Shown: positions 27,482-36,270, counted from the first letter of the stretch. The stretch: 64,000 nt of DNA from Psychromonas ingrahamii 37 (GCF_000015285.1 NC_008709.1:2046001-2110000); one strand, 5' to 3'. A program made the numbers and translations. The notes: generated by a model not told the origin, from the letters alone.

Positions 27482-27682
27482 TCACCAGGTTATGAGGTCA
27501 GCTCTTTTATTTTGGATTATCTTGTTTTTACCCGTAGCTACAATACGACTTACTGATGAATAATGTATTTTAAAATAGCCGTCAAACTCTTTCATTATGT
27601 AACTACCTGATTGATAAGATTTGATGATAGTGTCATTCGGGTCTTTGACTGTGCAAAATGAAAGACCTGACCCGAATGGCAC
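27482..27682 (-). pseudogene. Helix-turn-helix remnant of a REP-associated transposase
   Basis: The minus strand encodes IIKSYQSGSYIMKEFDGYF followed by KIHYSSVSRIVA, which resembles the carboxy-terminal helix-turn-helix of some Y1 transposases. The catalytic part is missing. The copy at 23299-23455 is similar. Bases ACCTGACCCGAATGGCAC next to it match those near the IS4 remnant. It may simply be a scar. Confidence 0.55.
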
Positions 27683-27840
27683 TGCTGTGACCCGAATGTC
27701 ACTGCATATATTTTTACTTTTTTAATCTATTGTTTTAAAGGCTATGAAATTTCGTAAAAGAGTGTTTTTTCTGAAAATGGAGAAATTCTACAGCCTCGTT
27801 TAGGTAGAACATAATATAATCACATATTGAGGGAAAATAA

Positions 27841-28791
27841 ATGAAGAAACCTGATATTCCTCAAGATGAAGGGGGGCGCCTCAAAGCACTTCGTTCGCTT
27901 GATGTATTAGATACCCCTTCAGAGGAACGTTTTGATCGTCTAACACGGTTAGCAAAACGTATGTTTGACGTGCCAATAGCACTCGTAAGTCTTGTCGATG
28001 AAAACCGACAGTGGTTCAAATCCTGCACAGGTATTAATGTTAGTGAAATACCACGTGATATTTCATTTTGCGGGCATGCGATTCTCGAAAATGAAATATT
28101 TATAATTCCTGACACGATAAAAGATGAACGTTTTTCGGATAACCCATTGGTGTTGAATGAGCCATATATTCGCTTTTACGCAGGATGCCCGCTACGTTAT
28201 TTGGACGGTAGCACGTTGGGCACATTGTGCATTATCGACACACAACCCAGAGTTCTTGACGAAGAGGACCTTGATGCATTGAAGGATCTCGCGGAATTAG
28301 CAGAACACGAACTTATGGCTGTTCAGCTAGCAACTCAGGATGAGCTTACAAAGCTCTCCAACAGGAGAGGCTTTATTAAACTTGCACAACATGGACTGGA
28401 TATATGCGCTCGTCATAATATCTCTGCCTCACTTGTGTTTTTTGATCTAAATAAATTCAAATCGATCAATGATACATTTGGACATGCTGAAGGTGATGCA
28501 GCATTACTCGCTTTTTCCGATCATATGAAAAATACTTTCAGAGATTCGGACATCATTGGTCGTTTAGGTGGTGACGAGTTCGCCGTGCTATTAACTGATA
28601 CATCACTCGAACCTGCTGAAAAAACCATTTCACGGTTTCGGAGTTCCATAGAACATTACAATAAAGAATCTAATCTAGGCTATGAGATCTCATTTAGCGA
28701 GGGTATTGTAGAAATCGATCATGAAAAAAATATTTCTCTTGAATCATTATTGGGCCAGGCCGATTCTTTAATGTACGATAATAAACTTTAA
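27841..28791 (+). CDS. GAF-GGDEF diguanylate cyclase
   Basis: A 316-residue cytoplasmic sensor that should make cyclic di-GMP. The GAF domain occupies about residues 5-155 (DVPIALVSLVDENRQWFKS, then ISFCGHAI). The GGDEF domain follows, about 160-315, with an intact GRLGGDEFAVLL signature near residue 240. An RxxD inhibitory site (RDSD) lies five residues before GGDEF, so product inhibition is likely. ATG 27841 has the ribosome-binding site GAGGGAAAATAA. The 47-bp inverted repeat begins six bases after the stop, so this gene marks the right end of the bracketed block. Confidence 0.93.
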   Translation: MKKPDIPQDEGGRLKALRSLDVLDTPSEERFDRLTRLAKRMFDVPIALVSLVDENRQWFKSCTGINVSEIPRDISFCGHAILENEIFIIPDTIKDERFSDNPLVLNEPYIRFYAGCPLRYLDGSTLGTLCIIDTQPRVLDEEDLDALKDLAELAEHELMAVQLATQDELTKLSNRRGFIKLAQHGLDICARHNISASLVFFDLNKFKSINDTFGHAEGDAALLAFSDHMKNTFRDSDIIGRLGGDEFAVLLTDTSLEPAEKTISRFRSSIEHYNKESNLGYEISFSEGIVEIDHEKNISLESLLGQADSLMYDNKL

Positions 28792-28797
28792 ACACCG

Positions 28798-28844
28798 AAG
28801 GAAACTTACATATCAGCTTGACCAGAACTTACTAATGGGTGACC
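28798..28844. repeat. 47-bp inverted repeat, right copy
   Basis: This is the inverted partner of 21240-21286 with 46 of 47 bases matching. It lies immediately behind the GGDEF gene. Confidence 0.85.
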
Positions 28845-28968
28845 CCTGGAAGATTTGGTGAGGTTAAATAGATAATGTTATGATTGTTTTTTATAAGATA
28901 GGTGTAACAGATTTTTGTGCGTAGTGATGCCTATAAAGCTGTTAGCAGAATAGTAGAGTTCGATAAAA

Positions 28969-29703
28969 ATGAATGACATGAATATATATATGAGTATGGC
29001 TCTTAGTTTTCTTATCGGTGGTTTGCTTAGTTTTTTGATTAAGTATCTAAATCAAAAGGGTAAAAATAGCGCTTTTTTAGAAGAAATTAATAAGCTAGAA
29101 GCAGAGAAGCAGGCTGCAATACTAGAAAAAGAGACTTCAGTTGAGAAACTAAAATCTCAATTCAATCATGATTTAGAGGTGCAAAAAAAACAGTTCACGT
29201 TAGTAATTGAAAATAAAAAGTACAAATATGAAAGCAAGAAAAATGAGTACTATACATTCATGGCCTATTTGGATGTATTTAATAATGTTCAGATGAAAGC
29301 ATTGCATGACGACTTTTGGCCAGTAATAACATCCTATTATCAAGCTGATGTGACGGGCCTTCAAAAGAAATCTGAAGAGAAAAGCATCGAGTTTAATAAT
29401 AAATGTTTACTGGCGTTATCTAAGTTCAGAGAACAACAAGGAATATTATTCTCACAAGTTAATGGGCTAAAGCTATCTGCTAGTGAACAAGTTATGCAAG
29501 TAATATCCGAACTAATAGAAGAGATACAAGTTATAAATATTAATTTTCAGGACCTTCTCGAAGAATTAGATAGCCCTGACTTTCAATTTCAGCAAGTACT
29601 TTCCAATGACTTATTTTCTAAAGGGCAGAATGAACAAGAGAAAATAACGTTGTTGAGAGAAAATCTTCTAAGGGTTATGAAAGCTGACTTAGACAAACTT
29701 TGA
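28969..29703 (+). CDS. Orphan membrane-anchored coiled-coil protein
   Basis: A 244-residue protein of unknown function. One amino-terminal membrane helix (about residues 8-26) is followed by a long charged coiled coil (about 35-95, rich in EKE and QKK), then a helical domain without familiar motifs. The layout resembles small envelope-associated proteins often carried as gene cassettes. The stop is followed by an attC-like left half at 29707. It has no functional neighbours. Confidence 0.65.
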   Translation: MNDMNIYMSMALSFLIGGLLSFLIKYLNQKGKNSAFLEEINKLEAEKQAAILEKETSVEKLKSQFNHDLEVQKKQFTLVIENKKYKYESKKNEYYTFMAYLDVFNNVQMKALHDDFWPVITSYYQADVTGLQKKSEEKSIEFNNKCLLALSKFREQQGILFSQVNGLKLSASEQVMQVISELIEEIQVININFQDLLEELDSPDFQFQQVLSNDLFSKGQNEQEKITLLRENLLRVMKADLDKL

Positions 29704-29706
29704 AAT

Positions 29707-29745
29707 TTAGCTAACAAGCTGTTTAAAAAGGATACAATACGGCTG
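29707..29745 (+). promoter_or_regulatory. attC-like left half after the coiled-coil gene
   Basis: GCTAACAAGCTGTTTAAAAA followed by GGATACAATACGGCTGGC resembles the left half of Vibrio/Shewanella-type attC sites. The matching right half is not evident before 29804. It supports, weakly, a cassette origin for this gene. Confidence 0.35.
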
Positions 29746-29803
29746 GCTACTTAATTTTAGCCAACCAAATTTTCCCTGTTAACAGGAAATTAACATAAAC
29801 GAA

Positions 29804-29839
29804 TTACTGGACACCCCTCTAATTGACTAAGACATAATT
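29804..29839. repeat. Short dispersed repeat, copy b
   Basis: Related to 24354-24402 and 30813-30862 (TTACTGGACACCCCTCTAAT and the following bases). No transposase is attached. The sequence from 29840 to 30150 shows no gene. Confidence 0.55.
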
Positions 29840-30150
29840 GAGGACAGCCATGTTTTTGTAGCTCGTTACATAGGGGACGTTATATAGCTAGCCGTTACAT
29901 AGCCACCCATAATTATTGCTAAAGTTGATGGTGCATCAACGGGCCAAGGGTGTAAAAGTTTAATGCAGTGCTATTCAGACTTGACCCCTATGAGATACTT
30001 ATTATGTAGCATCATTTCTATAAATACCTCCTTTACCGTTGTTTGCTTTCCTTTGTATTATTATTTATTGTTGAAATATTACAGGCCTTTATAATCAGCA
30101 ATAAACCATTATTGATGATAGGTATCTAATAAGTTTAAATAGGAAATAAA

Positions 30151-30783
30151 ATGTACAATATGGACTTATTTGCAGCACTAGAAGACTCACCTATTAATAT
30201 CATTAATTGTGATGGTGTGGTGGAATATCATGGACTGTTAATTCCCTTTGACCAAGCTAATCATTATTTCGGTGTATTACTTGAAACAATCCAATGGAAG
30301 CATGATCAAGCCAATATATTAGGTCAAATCATTGTTACTCAACGTAAAGTGGCTTGGCATGCTGACAAGCCTTTTCATTACACCTACTCTAATATGACAA
30401 AAGTCGCTTTACCGTGGACGCTTGAATTATTACAACTGAAACAAAAGGTTGAAGACGCAACCGGGCATCAATTTAATGCTTGTTTACTTAATTTGTATCA
30501 TAGTGGCCAAGAGGGCATGGCTTGGCACAGTGATGCAGAAAAAGATCTACAAAAAAACGCAGCAATCGCTTCATTAAGCTTTGGTGCTGAACGTAAATTC
30601 TCTTTTAAACATAAAGTGAATCAAAAAACTATTTCAGTCTCATTGCAACACGGCAGCCTGCTGGTAATGGGAGGTGACACTCAACGTCATTGGTTACATC
30701 GATTACCACCCACTAAAAAAGTCACCACCCCCCGTATTAATTTAACCTTTAGAATGATTAACGAAACGAATCACCTATATTAA
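30151..30783 (+). CDS. AlkB-like 2-oxoglutarate/Fe(II) dioxygenase
   Basis: A 210-residue AlkB-family protein, likely repairing alkylated DNA bases by oxidative demethylation. Visible iron ligands are the HxD of WHSDAE (about residue 127) and His in QRHWLHRLP (about residue 185). The 2-oxoglutarate arginine follows in TPRINLTFR (about residue 198). A nucleotide-recognition lid lies upstream. It is closer to the ALKBH2/3-type proteins common in marine bacteria than to E. coli AlkB. The gene stands alone; start ATG 30151 has AGGAAATAAA before it. Confidence 0.9.
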   Translation: MYNMDLFAALEDSPINIINCDGVVEYHGLLIPFDQANHYFGVLLETIQWKHDQANILGQIIVTQRKVAWHADKPFHYTYSNMTKVALPWTLELLQLKQKVEDATGHQFNACLLNLYHSGQEGMAWHSDAEKDLQKNAAIASLSFGAERKFSFKHKVNQKTISVSLQHGSLLVMGGDTQRHWLHRLPPTKKVTTPRINLTFRMINETNHLY

Positions 30784-30812
30784 AACCACCTTAAAAAATA
30801 AAGCTATTAAAA

Positions 30813-30862
30813 TAGTTGGACCCATCTAATTAACCAAACATTAATCCGCTTCTATATTTTCG
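30813..30862. repeat. Short dispersed repeat, copy c
   Basis: TTGGACCCATCTAATTAACC followed by CGCTTCTATATTTTC resembles copies at 24354 and 29804. It lies between the AlkB-like gene and the kinase gene. Confidence 0.55.
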
Positions 30863-30879
30863 TAATTATCCTTGATCAT

Positions 30880-30904
30880 AAAAAAAAGGTTGGCTGCCCA
30901 ACCT
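30880..30904 (-). terminator. Intrinsic terminator for the fructokinase gene
   Basis: On the minus strand AGGTTGG and CCAACCT form a 7-bp stem with a 4-base loop, followed by a run of seven T. It lies about 170 bp after the kinase stop and points the right way. Confidence 0.75.
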
Positions 30905-30913
30905 CTGACCATT

Positions 30914-30981
30914 AGCTTAAACAGCAGGGCGTGAAATTAGCGCAAAGTTTGTCGGGATATTATCCCAGCTAAAAAACCGCT
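30914..30981 (+). pseudogene. pfaD: Fragment of the pfaD 3' end
   Basis: The bases AGCTTAAACAGCAGGGCGTG through GCTAAAAAACCGCTT match pfaD 15238-15306 closely, including the codons for LAQSLSGYYPS and the stop. Only the last 20 codons are present. This is the shortest of the displaced pfaD tails. Confidence 0.85.
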
Positions 30982-31075
30982 TCAGTTTTATTTGGGCCCT
31001 TGCGCTAAAGAGGGGGCTTTTAAACACTAACTTATTGGAAAAAATAACCGGCGCTTACTTTTATCTGGTATCTTT

Positions 31076-31975
31076 TTATCCCTGCAGATGCAAAAAAGCA
31101 GCCCCCCGGACACCGGATGAATCACCGTAAACATTTTTAACAATTTCGGTAACTGTTTTTTTCGTAAAGGTATACTGATTTAATTTCTCATTAACCAGTG
31201 GATAAATTTCATCAATATTAGACATTCCACCCCCCAGTACTATCATTTCAGGATCAACAAAGTTGACTATATTTGCGCAAACTCGCGCCAATTGATCACA
31301 ATACAAATCAAGATGCACGACTGCCTGTGTATTCCCTTGCTTGTATTGATGCATAATTTCTTTTGAATTTGCCTGGTGATATTGTGCCGAGAAAGTACGC
31401 GCAAAACCTGTTCCAGAAACGAATGTTTCAGTACAGTTTTTAGATCCGCAGTAGCAAAATACTTCCGGACCGTCTACTTCTGCTAAATAATTTGGTAGCG
31501 GACTATGTCCTAGTTCTCCGCCCAAATTATTCAAGCCAGTAACCAGTTTATTGTGAATAATTAGACCTGAACCACAACCCGTACCAAGAATAATTGCAAC
31601 ACATGAATTCTGTGCCTCTTTCGCTGCTCCATCTTTAAATTCAGAAAGTGCCAAACAGTCAGCATCATTAGCGATTGCAACAGGTACGTTACTCTTATTT
31701 TTGATGTCACCAATAAAATCTTGACCATTTAAAATGAGTAGGTTTGCCCCCTGCATTAGTCCAGCTTTATCCACCGAACCGCAACAACCTATACCAATAG
31801 ATTCAATATTACCGTACTTTGCCACTTCATCAATGACTGATATTACCGACAACAAGAAACCCTTATAAGTCTTTGTATAAGTCACATTGCGATAAGTAAC
31901 CAGTGTTTCGTATGTCACTGAATCAAGACCAACACCTTCAATTTTTGTTCCACCAATATCTAATCCCAGAATCAT
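31076..31975 (-). CDS. mak: ROK-family fructokinase (Mak-like)
   Basis: A 299-residue ROK kinase that phosphorylates a hexose, most likely fructose. It has the ATP phosphate motif LDIGGTKIEG at the start and the sugar-site loop ELGHSPLP near residue 155. A zinc site lies at CYCGSKNCTETF (about residue 173), and GGGMSN and GDSSGVRGAA stand toward the end. The order and wording of these motifs match E. coli Mak more than NagK. It stands alone on the minus strand and is followed by an intrinsic terminator. Other hexoses cannot be excluded. Confidence 0.85.
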   Translation of the reverse strand: MILGLDIGGTKIEGVGLDSVTYETLVTYRNVTYTKTYKGFLLSVISVIDEVAKYGNIESIGIGCCGSVDKAGLMQGANLLILNGQDFIGDIKNKSNVPVAIANDADCLALSEFKDGAAKEAQNSCVAIILGTGCGSGLIIHNKLVTGLNNLGGELGHSPLPNYLAEVDGPEVFCYCGSKNCTETFVSGTGFARTFSAQYHQANSKEIMHQYKQGNTQAVVHLDLYCDQLARVCANIVNFVDPEMIVLGGGMSNIDEIYPLVNEKLNQYTFTKKTVTEIVKNVYGDSSGVRGAAFLHLQG

Positions 31976-32089
31976 ATTAACTACCTTAAATATTCAATTT
32001 ATGAGGCTGTGAGTAATAACGGCTCACGCCACCATAATTAACTTAGCCAGATGTAAATGCAAATAATGATTCATATCAATAACACGAGC

Positions 32090-32213
32090 AGCTATTTAGA
32101 TAATTACAGACTGTGTAAAGCGGTTGAGGTGGCGCTGCATCTGTTAAAAGGTGGTGCCTATTTACAGCGTATTAATCAGCTTAAAATGCAGGGGGTTAAG
32201 TTAGCGCAAAGTT
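32090..32213 (+). pseudogene. pfaD: Displaced fragment of the pfaD 3' end
   Basis: The frame reads SSYLDNYRLCKAVEVALHLL and KGGAYLQRINQLKMQGVKLA, matching the last 40 residues of PfaD. The fragment has no start of its own and diverges just before the original stop. Behind it, 32243-32310 matches the sequence downstream of the real pfaD. Confidence 0.88.
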
Positions 32214-32242
32214 TTGACTCGCTAAAGTTGATAGCGCATCTG

Positions 32243-32310
32243 TTATTAGTAAGCTTTCGCTTCTGGCTTTTGGTTTAAATTTATTTGTTGGATTTCCGCC
32301 CTTGACGGCG
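32243..32310. repeat. Copy of the region downstream of pfaD
   Basis: Near-identical to 15533-15600, starting TTATTAGTAAGCTTTCGCTT. Together with the pfaD tail just before it and the dispersed repeat half just after it, it keeps the same group of elements as the real locus, but with pieces removed or reordered. Confidence 0.8.
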
Positions 32311-32334
32311 TGTTGGTTATAAAAATGGGGGCAT

Positions 32335-32382
32335 GGTTTTTTATAAAATCAATCGATTATATTTGGTAACCTTTGGTGTCTT
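32335..32382. repeat. Dispersed terminator-like repeat, copy 2 (right half)
   Basis: Only the right part is left: TTTATAAAATCAATCGATTA, then GGTAACCTTTGG. The hairpin half is missing. The sequence from 32383 to 32761 shows no gene. Confidence 0.65.
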
Positions 32383-32761
32383 GCCTTTCAGCCCAGCCTT
32401 TCTGTAGTAAGTTGCCTGTTTCAGTTAACTAAAATGACGAATTAAGATAATAAGTGTTTCGCATCTCAATTATATGTAACGTGCTTAAAAAGTTATAAAT
32501 TTATAGGGCTTTCTTTTTTCCCACTCTGATTTGATATGTACTTATTCCTATGTTCTGAATAAAAGGTTTGGTCTTTGATTGGTGCTGCCAGCGGCTTGGA
32601 TGAAATGAAAGAAAAAGGCTCGAATCTAAGAGGAAAGATCTTTTATTCATCCTATACTCAGAATGACCTCTCATTCGTGAAAGAGTAGAGTTCACAGCAA
32701 CTTTGGGACTTGCTCAGATACCCGAGAAAAACACTTTTACTGATAAATTTAGGAGATAATT

Positions 32762-33787
32762 ATGATTTTAATAAAATACTTTAGAACTATTTGTATACTG
32801 TTTTTATTCTCTCTGAGTATACTCGTGACAGGGGAGTCAGTTGCCCGGCAAAAACCTTACGATAGTATTGTGGTGTTTGGTACTAGTCTAAGTGATACCG
32901 GTAATGCATTTATTCTATTATCTGACCCATCACGTTTTGGCTTCGATGAAAGTTGCGGTTTAGGTACACCGGTAAATGTCCCGCCTTATGATAAATTGGA
33001 TGATTTATTAGTACCTGACGGATCCTATGCCAAAGGTGGCCATCATGTCAGCAATGGTGGAACCTGGATAGAAGAAATGGCACGCAGTAAAGGGCTGGCC
33101 GGATCCGTGCGCCCGACATTGAGAAATGATGGACTGAAAGCCCGCAATTATGCGGTCGGAGGTGCAAGGGCATGGCCAAGAGAAGGTGATTTTCCCTGCC
33201 GCTTCAACTTATCAGATCAGCTTAATGCATATCTTGTGGACTTTGCAACAGCCTCGGCTGACACCTTGTTTGTTTTGGAATTCGGTGCTAATGATGTGAG
33301 GGATGCATTAGGTTCCCCAGTTCCTTTAGTTGTCATTGAGAGGGCAATTTTTGAGATTTATAACACTATCGAAGAGCTTTATTCTCGAGGTGCCCGCCAG
33401 TTTCTATTGATGAATGTACCTGATATTGGCCAGACGCCTGCTGTACAAATTTTGGATGGCAGTTTCCCGGACTTAGACCTGGCTGTCGCTGCAACCTATT
33501 TAACGAATGCATTTAATGTCGCTCTTCAGGATCTTCAGGAAAATCTGAATTCATTTCCCAATATTGATGTGCGTATTTTTGATGCGAATGCTCTGCTTAA
33601 TAAAATTATTGCCAATCCTGATGACTACGGGATCGAAGTCACTGATGTTCCCTGCGTAACGCCAAATGTTCCCCCTTACAAATGCAAAAAACCTGATACC
33701 TATTTGTTCTGGGATGGCATACATCCGACTAAGGCCGTTCATAAAATCATGGCGCTTGAAGCTGCTGGAGTTCTTTACACGCCCTAA
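32762..33787 (+). CDS. Secreted SGNH/GDSL-family esterase
   Basis: A 341-residue exported hydrolase of the SGNH (GDSL) family, probably a lipase or esterase related to thermolabile-haemolysin-type phospholipases. A signal peptide covers about residues 1-29. The catalytic blocks are VFGTSLSDTGN (Ser, about residue 42), a glycine block in the GGT/VGG region (NYAVGGARAW), GANDVRD (Asn, about residue 179) and DGIHPTKAVH (Asp/His near residue 318). ATG 32762 is preceded by TTAGGAGATAATT. Loops contain several cysteines that may form disulfides. A terminator follows. Confidence 0.88.
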   Translation: MILIKYFRTICILFLFSLSILVTGESVARQKPYDSIVVFGTSLSDTGNAFILLSDPSRFGFDESCGLGTPVNVPPYDKLDDLLVPDGSYAKGGHHVSNGGTWIEEMARSKGLAGSVRPTLRNDGLKARNYAVGGARAWPREGDFPCRFNLSDQLNAYLVDFATASADTLFVLEFGANDVRDALGSPVPLVVIERAIFEIYNTIEELYSRGARQFLLMNVPDIGQTPAVQILDGSFPDLDLAVAATYLTNAFNVALQDLQENLNSFPNIDVRIFDANALLNKIIANPDDYGIEVTDVPCVTPNVPPYKCKKPDTYLFWDGIHPTKAVHKIMALEAAGVLYTP

Positions 33788-33812
33788 CCATAAAGGTAAA
33801 TGCTATAAAAAA

Positions 33813-33848
33813 TAAAAGGTTGATCGCCGGCAAGAGGTCAACTTTTTT
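33813..33848 (+). terminator. Terminator after the esterase gene
   Basis: AAAAGGTTGA pairs with TCAACTTTTT around a GC-rich loop with one bulge, followed by T residues, 26 bp after the stop. Confidence 0.65.
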
Positions 33849-33998
33849 GTATTGATCTTTCCTCTTCCGGTTATGCAGTACAATTCCGCTCTGGTATGAA
33901 TACCTTATAACTGTCCCTTAATCACTCACTCAAGGAGTTTATAATAAACACCTGACAACTTTCACTCATACACGTTATACAAAATCACCCAAGAGGCT

Positions 33999-34021
33999 GC
34001 TACTAAATTAGTGGCTTTTTT
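33999..34021 (+). terminator. Small hairpin with T-run
   Basis: GCTACT and AGTGGC form a 6-bp stem (one wobble) with an AAATT loop, followed by six T. No gene ends just before it; it may be left from one that was lost. The rest of 33849-34352 shows no supported gene. Confidence 0.45.
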
Positions 34022-34352
34022 GTGTTTATTAATGATGTACCATTTTCTATGGTACTTGGATTTAAATAGTAAGTGCATAATGGTGACCAAGCTGATTTCA
34101 TGGTTAGAAAAAAGGGTGGTATGGTTGTTTTTTTGCATGTTTTTTTTAAAATAACCCAAAAATGCTGTACACAGGTACGACAGATCCTGTCCCGCTGATA
34201 AACCGGAACTGTCGTTCAATGCGTTCCATGTCTCCTCTTGCTAGAGGAATTGATCAAGAAAAACTTACGGAAATGGCCTATCCGCATTGGTTTAGTGCTT
34301 TAGAAAAGAAAACCTTTGGCTGTCCCATCTTTTTCCATCTTTTCTTTTATAC

Positions 34353-34778
34353 TTACTTTGCGAAAAGTTGGCTCATATCTTTAAATGCCTTGAACTCTAA
34401 AGCATTGCCGCAAGGATCTAAGAAAAACAATGTAGCTTGCTCACCCGCAAGCCCTTTAAATCTAATATAAGGCTCAATAACAAATTTTACATTATGTTTC
34501 TTGAGCCGCATTGCAAGTTCCTCCCACTGCTCCCAAGTAAGAACAATCCCAAAATGAGGAACTGGAACATCATGACCATCTACCGGGTTTGTTTCTTTTT
34601 CATCTTGATCAGTCGTTTTAGAGTGATGGTGAATAACTAACTGATGACCATAAAAATTGAAATCTACCCATTCATCACAAGAGCGGCCTTCTTCTAATTC
34701 TAAAACTTCGCGATAAAACTGGCGAGCTAAAGGGACATCGTATACTGGAATGGCTAAGTGAAACGGTTGTAAACTCAT
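34353..34778 (-). CDS. VOC-family (glyoxalase/dioxygenase fold) protein
   Basis: A 141-residue small protein with the vicinal oxygen chelate fold. It begins [20 protein letters not shown], with a metal-ligand His, and has QLVIHHHSK in the middle and [15 protein letters not shown] near the end, with the usual Glu ligand. This pattern is typical of uncharacterised single-domain VOC proteins of 135-145 residues. I chose ATG 34778 because it is preceded by AAAAGGAAAAAAC; a longer frame upstream has no such site. It stands alone, and substrate and reaction are not evident. Confidence 0.85.
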   Translation of the reverse strand: MSLQPFHLAIPVYDVPLARQFYREVLELEEGRSCDEWVDFNFYGHQLVIHHHSKTTDQDEKETNPVDGHDVPVPHFGIVLTWEQWEELAMRLKKHNVKFVIEPYIRFKGLAGEQATLFFLDPCGNALEFKAFKDMSQLFAK

Positions 34779-34872
34779 TGTTTTTTCCTTTTGATTAGAT
34801 TTCGTTATCTTTAACTGTGGCAGATTCAATTTTGAAGTGCATATTTGCTCTTCTCAAGGGGGGCAGTTTTCA

Positions 34873-34912
34873 GAGATTATAATCAATTGTATACTGGTAA
34901 CCTTTGGGCTTT
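34873..34912. repeat. Dispersed terminator-like repeat, copy 3 (right part)
   Basis: AGATTATAATCAATTGTATA followed by CTGGTAACCTTTGGGC matches only the right end of the repeat. It lies between two minus-strand genes. Confidence 0.55.
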
Positions 34913-34951
34913 CTCTGCTTATTCGACGAAGCTGCTAAAAAAAGTGCGCAT

Positions 34952-35749
34952 TCAAGTGTTATTCATCATTGCAGCGGGCAGCCCATAGGTGTCATAGAAA
35001 AAATAGATGGTAATAAACAGGCTTGCAACAGTGACAAACATTCTGATGTGAGCCTGAGAGAGTGTTCTTGATAGCTTTGCCGCAAAGTACCCGCCCGACA
35101 GTGTACCCAGTAAGACAAAAAATCCTGAAGACCAATATATCGTTCCGTTGGCGATGAATATAACAATGGCGATAAGAGAAACAATCGAAGAAATTAACAG
35201 CTTGATCCCGTTCATAAGGTTAATGTCTTGATAACGTGCGAGCACTAAATAACTCAAAGAGACAATGCCGAGCCCGGCATTAAAAAATCCACCATAAATA
35301 CAAATAATCAGTAACAACAGCACCAGTAGAATTGAACCAATTACATTGGCATGTTTGTGTTTACCACCAACTTTCACGAGCAGTTGGTTGAGTTTACCGC
35401 CAAAAATAAACAGCAGCGTTGCAAACAGTAAAAGCCATGGAATAGCTTCTGTGAAGACACTTTCAGGCGTATTGAGTAATAATAAAGCCCCTAGTAGGCC
35501 ACCCATCACACTTGGAATAATGATTTTTTTTAGACTGTTTTTATCCGTCGCTATGTCTTTGCGAAATGCATAAGCACCACTTAGGTAGCCTGCGCAAGAG
35601 GCAAAGGTATTGGTTGCATTAGCAGCAATAGGCGGAACGCCCGCAAATAACAGGGCAGGAAAGGTGATAAAACTTCCTCCGCCAGCTATTGAGTTGAGAA
35701 TGCCCCCAAGTAGACCGGCAAAAAATAGAATAAACGAATCTAATATCAT
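34952..35749 (-). CDS. TSUP (TauE/SafE) family membrane transporter
   Basis: A 265-residue integral membrane protein with about eight hydrophobic segments. It opens with the family signature LLGGILNSIAGGGSFITFPAL and repeats a related GGFFNAGLG motif in the second half (about residue 155). TSUP proteins export or import sulfonates, sulfite or other organic anions. The gene stands alone, so no substrate can be given. Start ATG 35749. Length is normal for the family. Confidence 0.9.
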   Translation of the reverse strand: MILDSFILFFAGLLGGILNSIAGGGSFITFPALLFAGVPPIAANATNTFASCAGYLSGAYAFRKDIATDKNSLKKIIIPSVMGGLLGALLLLNTPESVFTEAIPWLLLFATLLFIFGGKLNQLLVKVGGKHKHANVIGSILLVLLLLIICIYGGFFNAGLGIVSLSYLVLARYQDINLMNGIKLLISSIVSLIAIVIFIANGTIYWSSGFFVLLGTLSGGYFAAKLSRTLSQAHIRMFVTVASLFITIYFFYDTYGLPAAMMNNT

Positions 35750-35820
35750 GTTTTTATTACGTTAAATTGATTGTTTTAATAGCTTACAGGAGTTTTATTG
35801 AACAAGCTAGAAGGGTCATA

Positions 35821-35919
35821 TAAGCAAAAGACAAAATATAAATGTTTCTACTTTTATTGTTAACCTGAAGCTGTTTAGCTGCTTGGGCTTTTTATGGGAA
35901 TTTAAATCAATCGTTTTTT
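35821..35919. repeat. Dispersed terminator-like repeat, copy 4 (short form)
   Basis: This copy includes the left extension TAAGCAAAAGACAAAATATA also seen in copy 8. It continues TTAACCTGAAGCTGTTTAGC, then GCTTGGGCTTTTTATGGG and TTTAAATCAATCG. The hairpin is weaker than in copy 1. Confidence 0.7.
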
Positions 35920-35989
35920 CGAGCTTCTAGCTATCCAGCCTCTACTGCCATTGGCTGTATGTAGATATTGTCGCTATTTATATCATTAT

Positions 35990-36208
35990 TCACATTAGCT
36001 TTAGGGTTAATTTGTAAGCAGTAGGAGCAAATAGAAATGAAATGGTAGCAGCTGCCGGCCATGCTAGCCAAAAAGCATAGTGCCAGAGTGAGATAAAATG
36101 CTCGTGCATCCCTAAGTTTATGAGTGTTATCCAGCAAGTCATGAGAAGGGATAAAATAAATGACATTATAATCGAAAAAATAATCCGTTGTTTTATAATA
36201 ATTTCCAT
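35990..36208 (-). CDS. DUF2798 family small membrane protein
   Basis: A 72-residue protein with two membrane segments and the family pattern ILSLLMTCWITLINLG, then LWHYAFWLAWPAAATISFLF. It belongs to DUF2798; function is not known. A longer frame on the same strand in another phase (35931-36287) is only its shadow. The upstream side holds a 27-bp direct repeat that brackets the neighbouring methyltransferase. Confidence 0.85.
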   Translation of the reverse strand: MEIIIKQRIIFSIIMSFILSLLMTCWITLINLGMHEHFISLWHYAFWLAWPAAATISFLFAPTAYKLTLKLM

Positions 36209-36270
36209 TGTGTAGTAGGTAAATATAAAGTGTATGATTGATGAAAAAGTAACTATTTCTACAAAAATAA

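Noticed and set aside
34162..34470. 102-codon + strand frame upstream of and overlapping the VOC gene
   Set aside because: It runs antisense over the VOC 3' end and has no recognisable domain or start signal.
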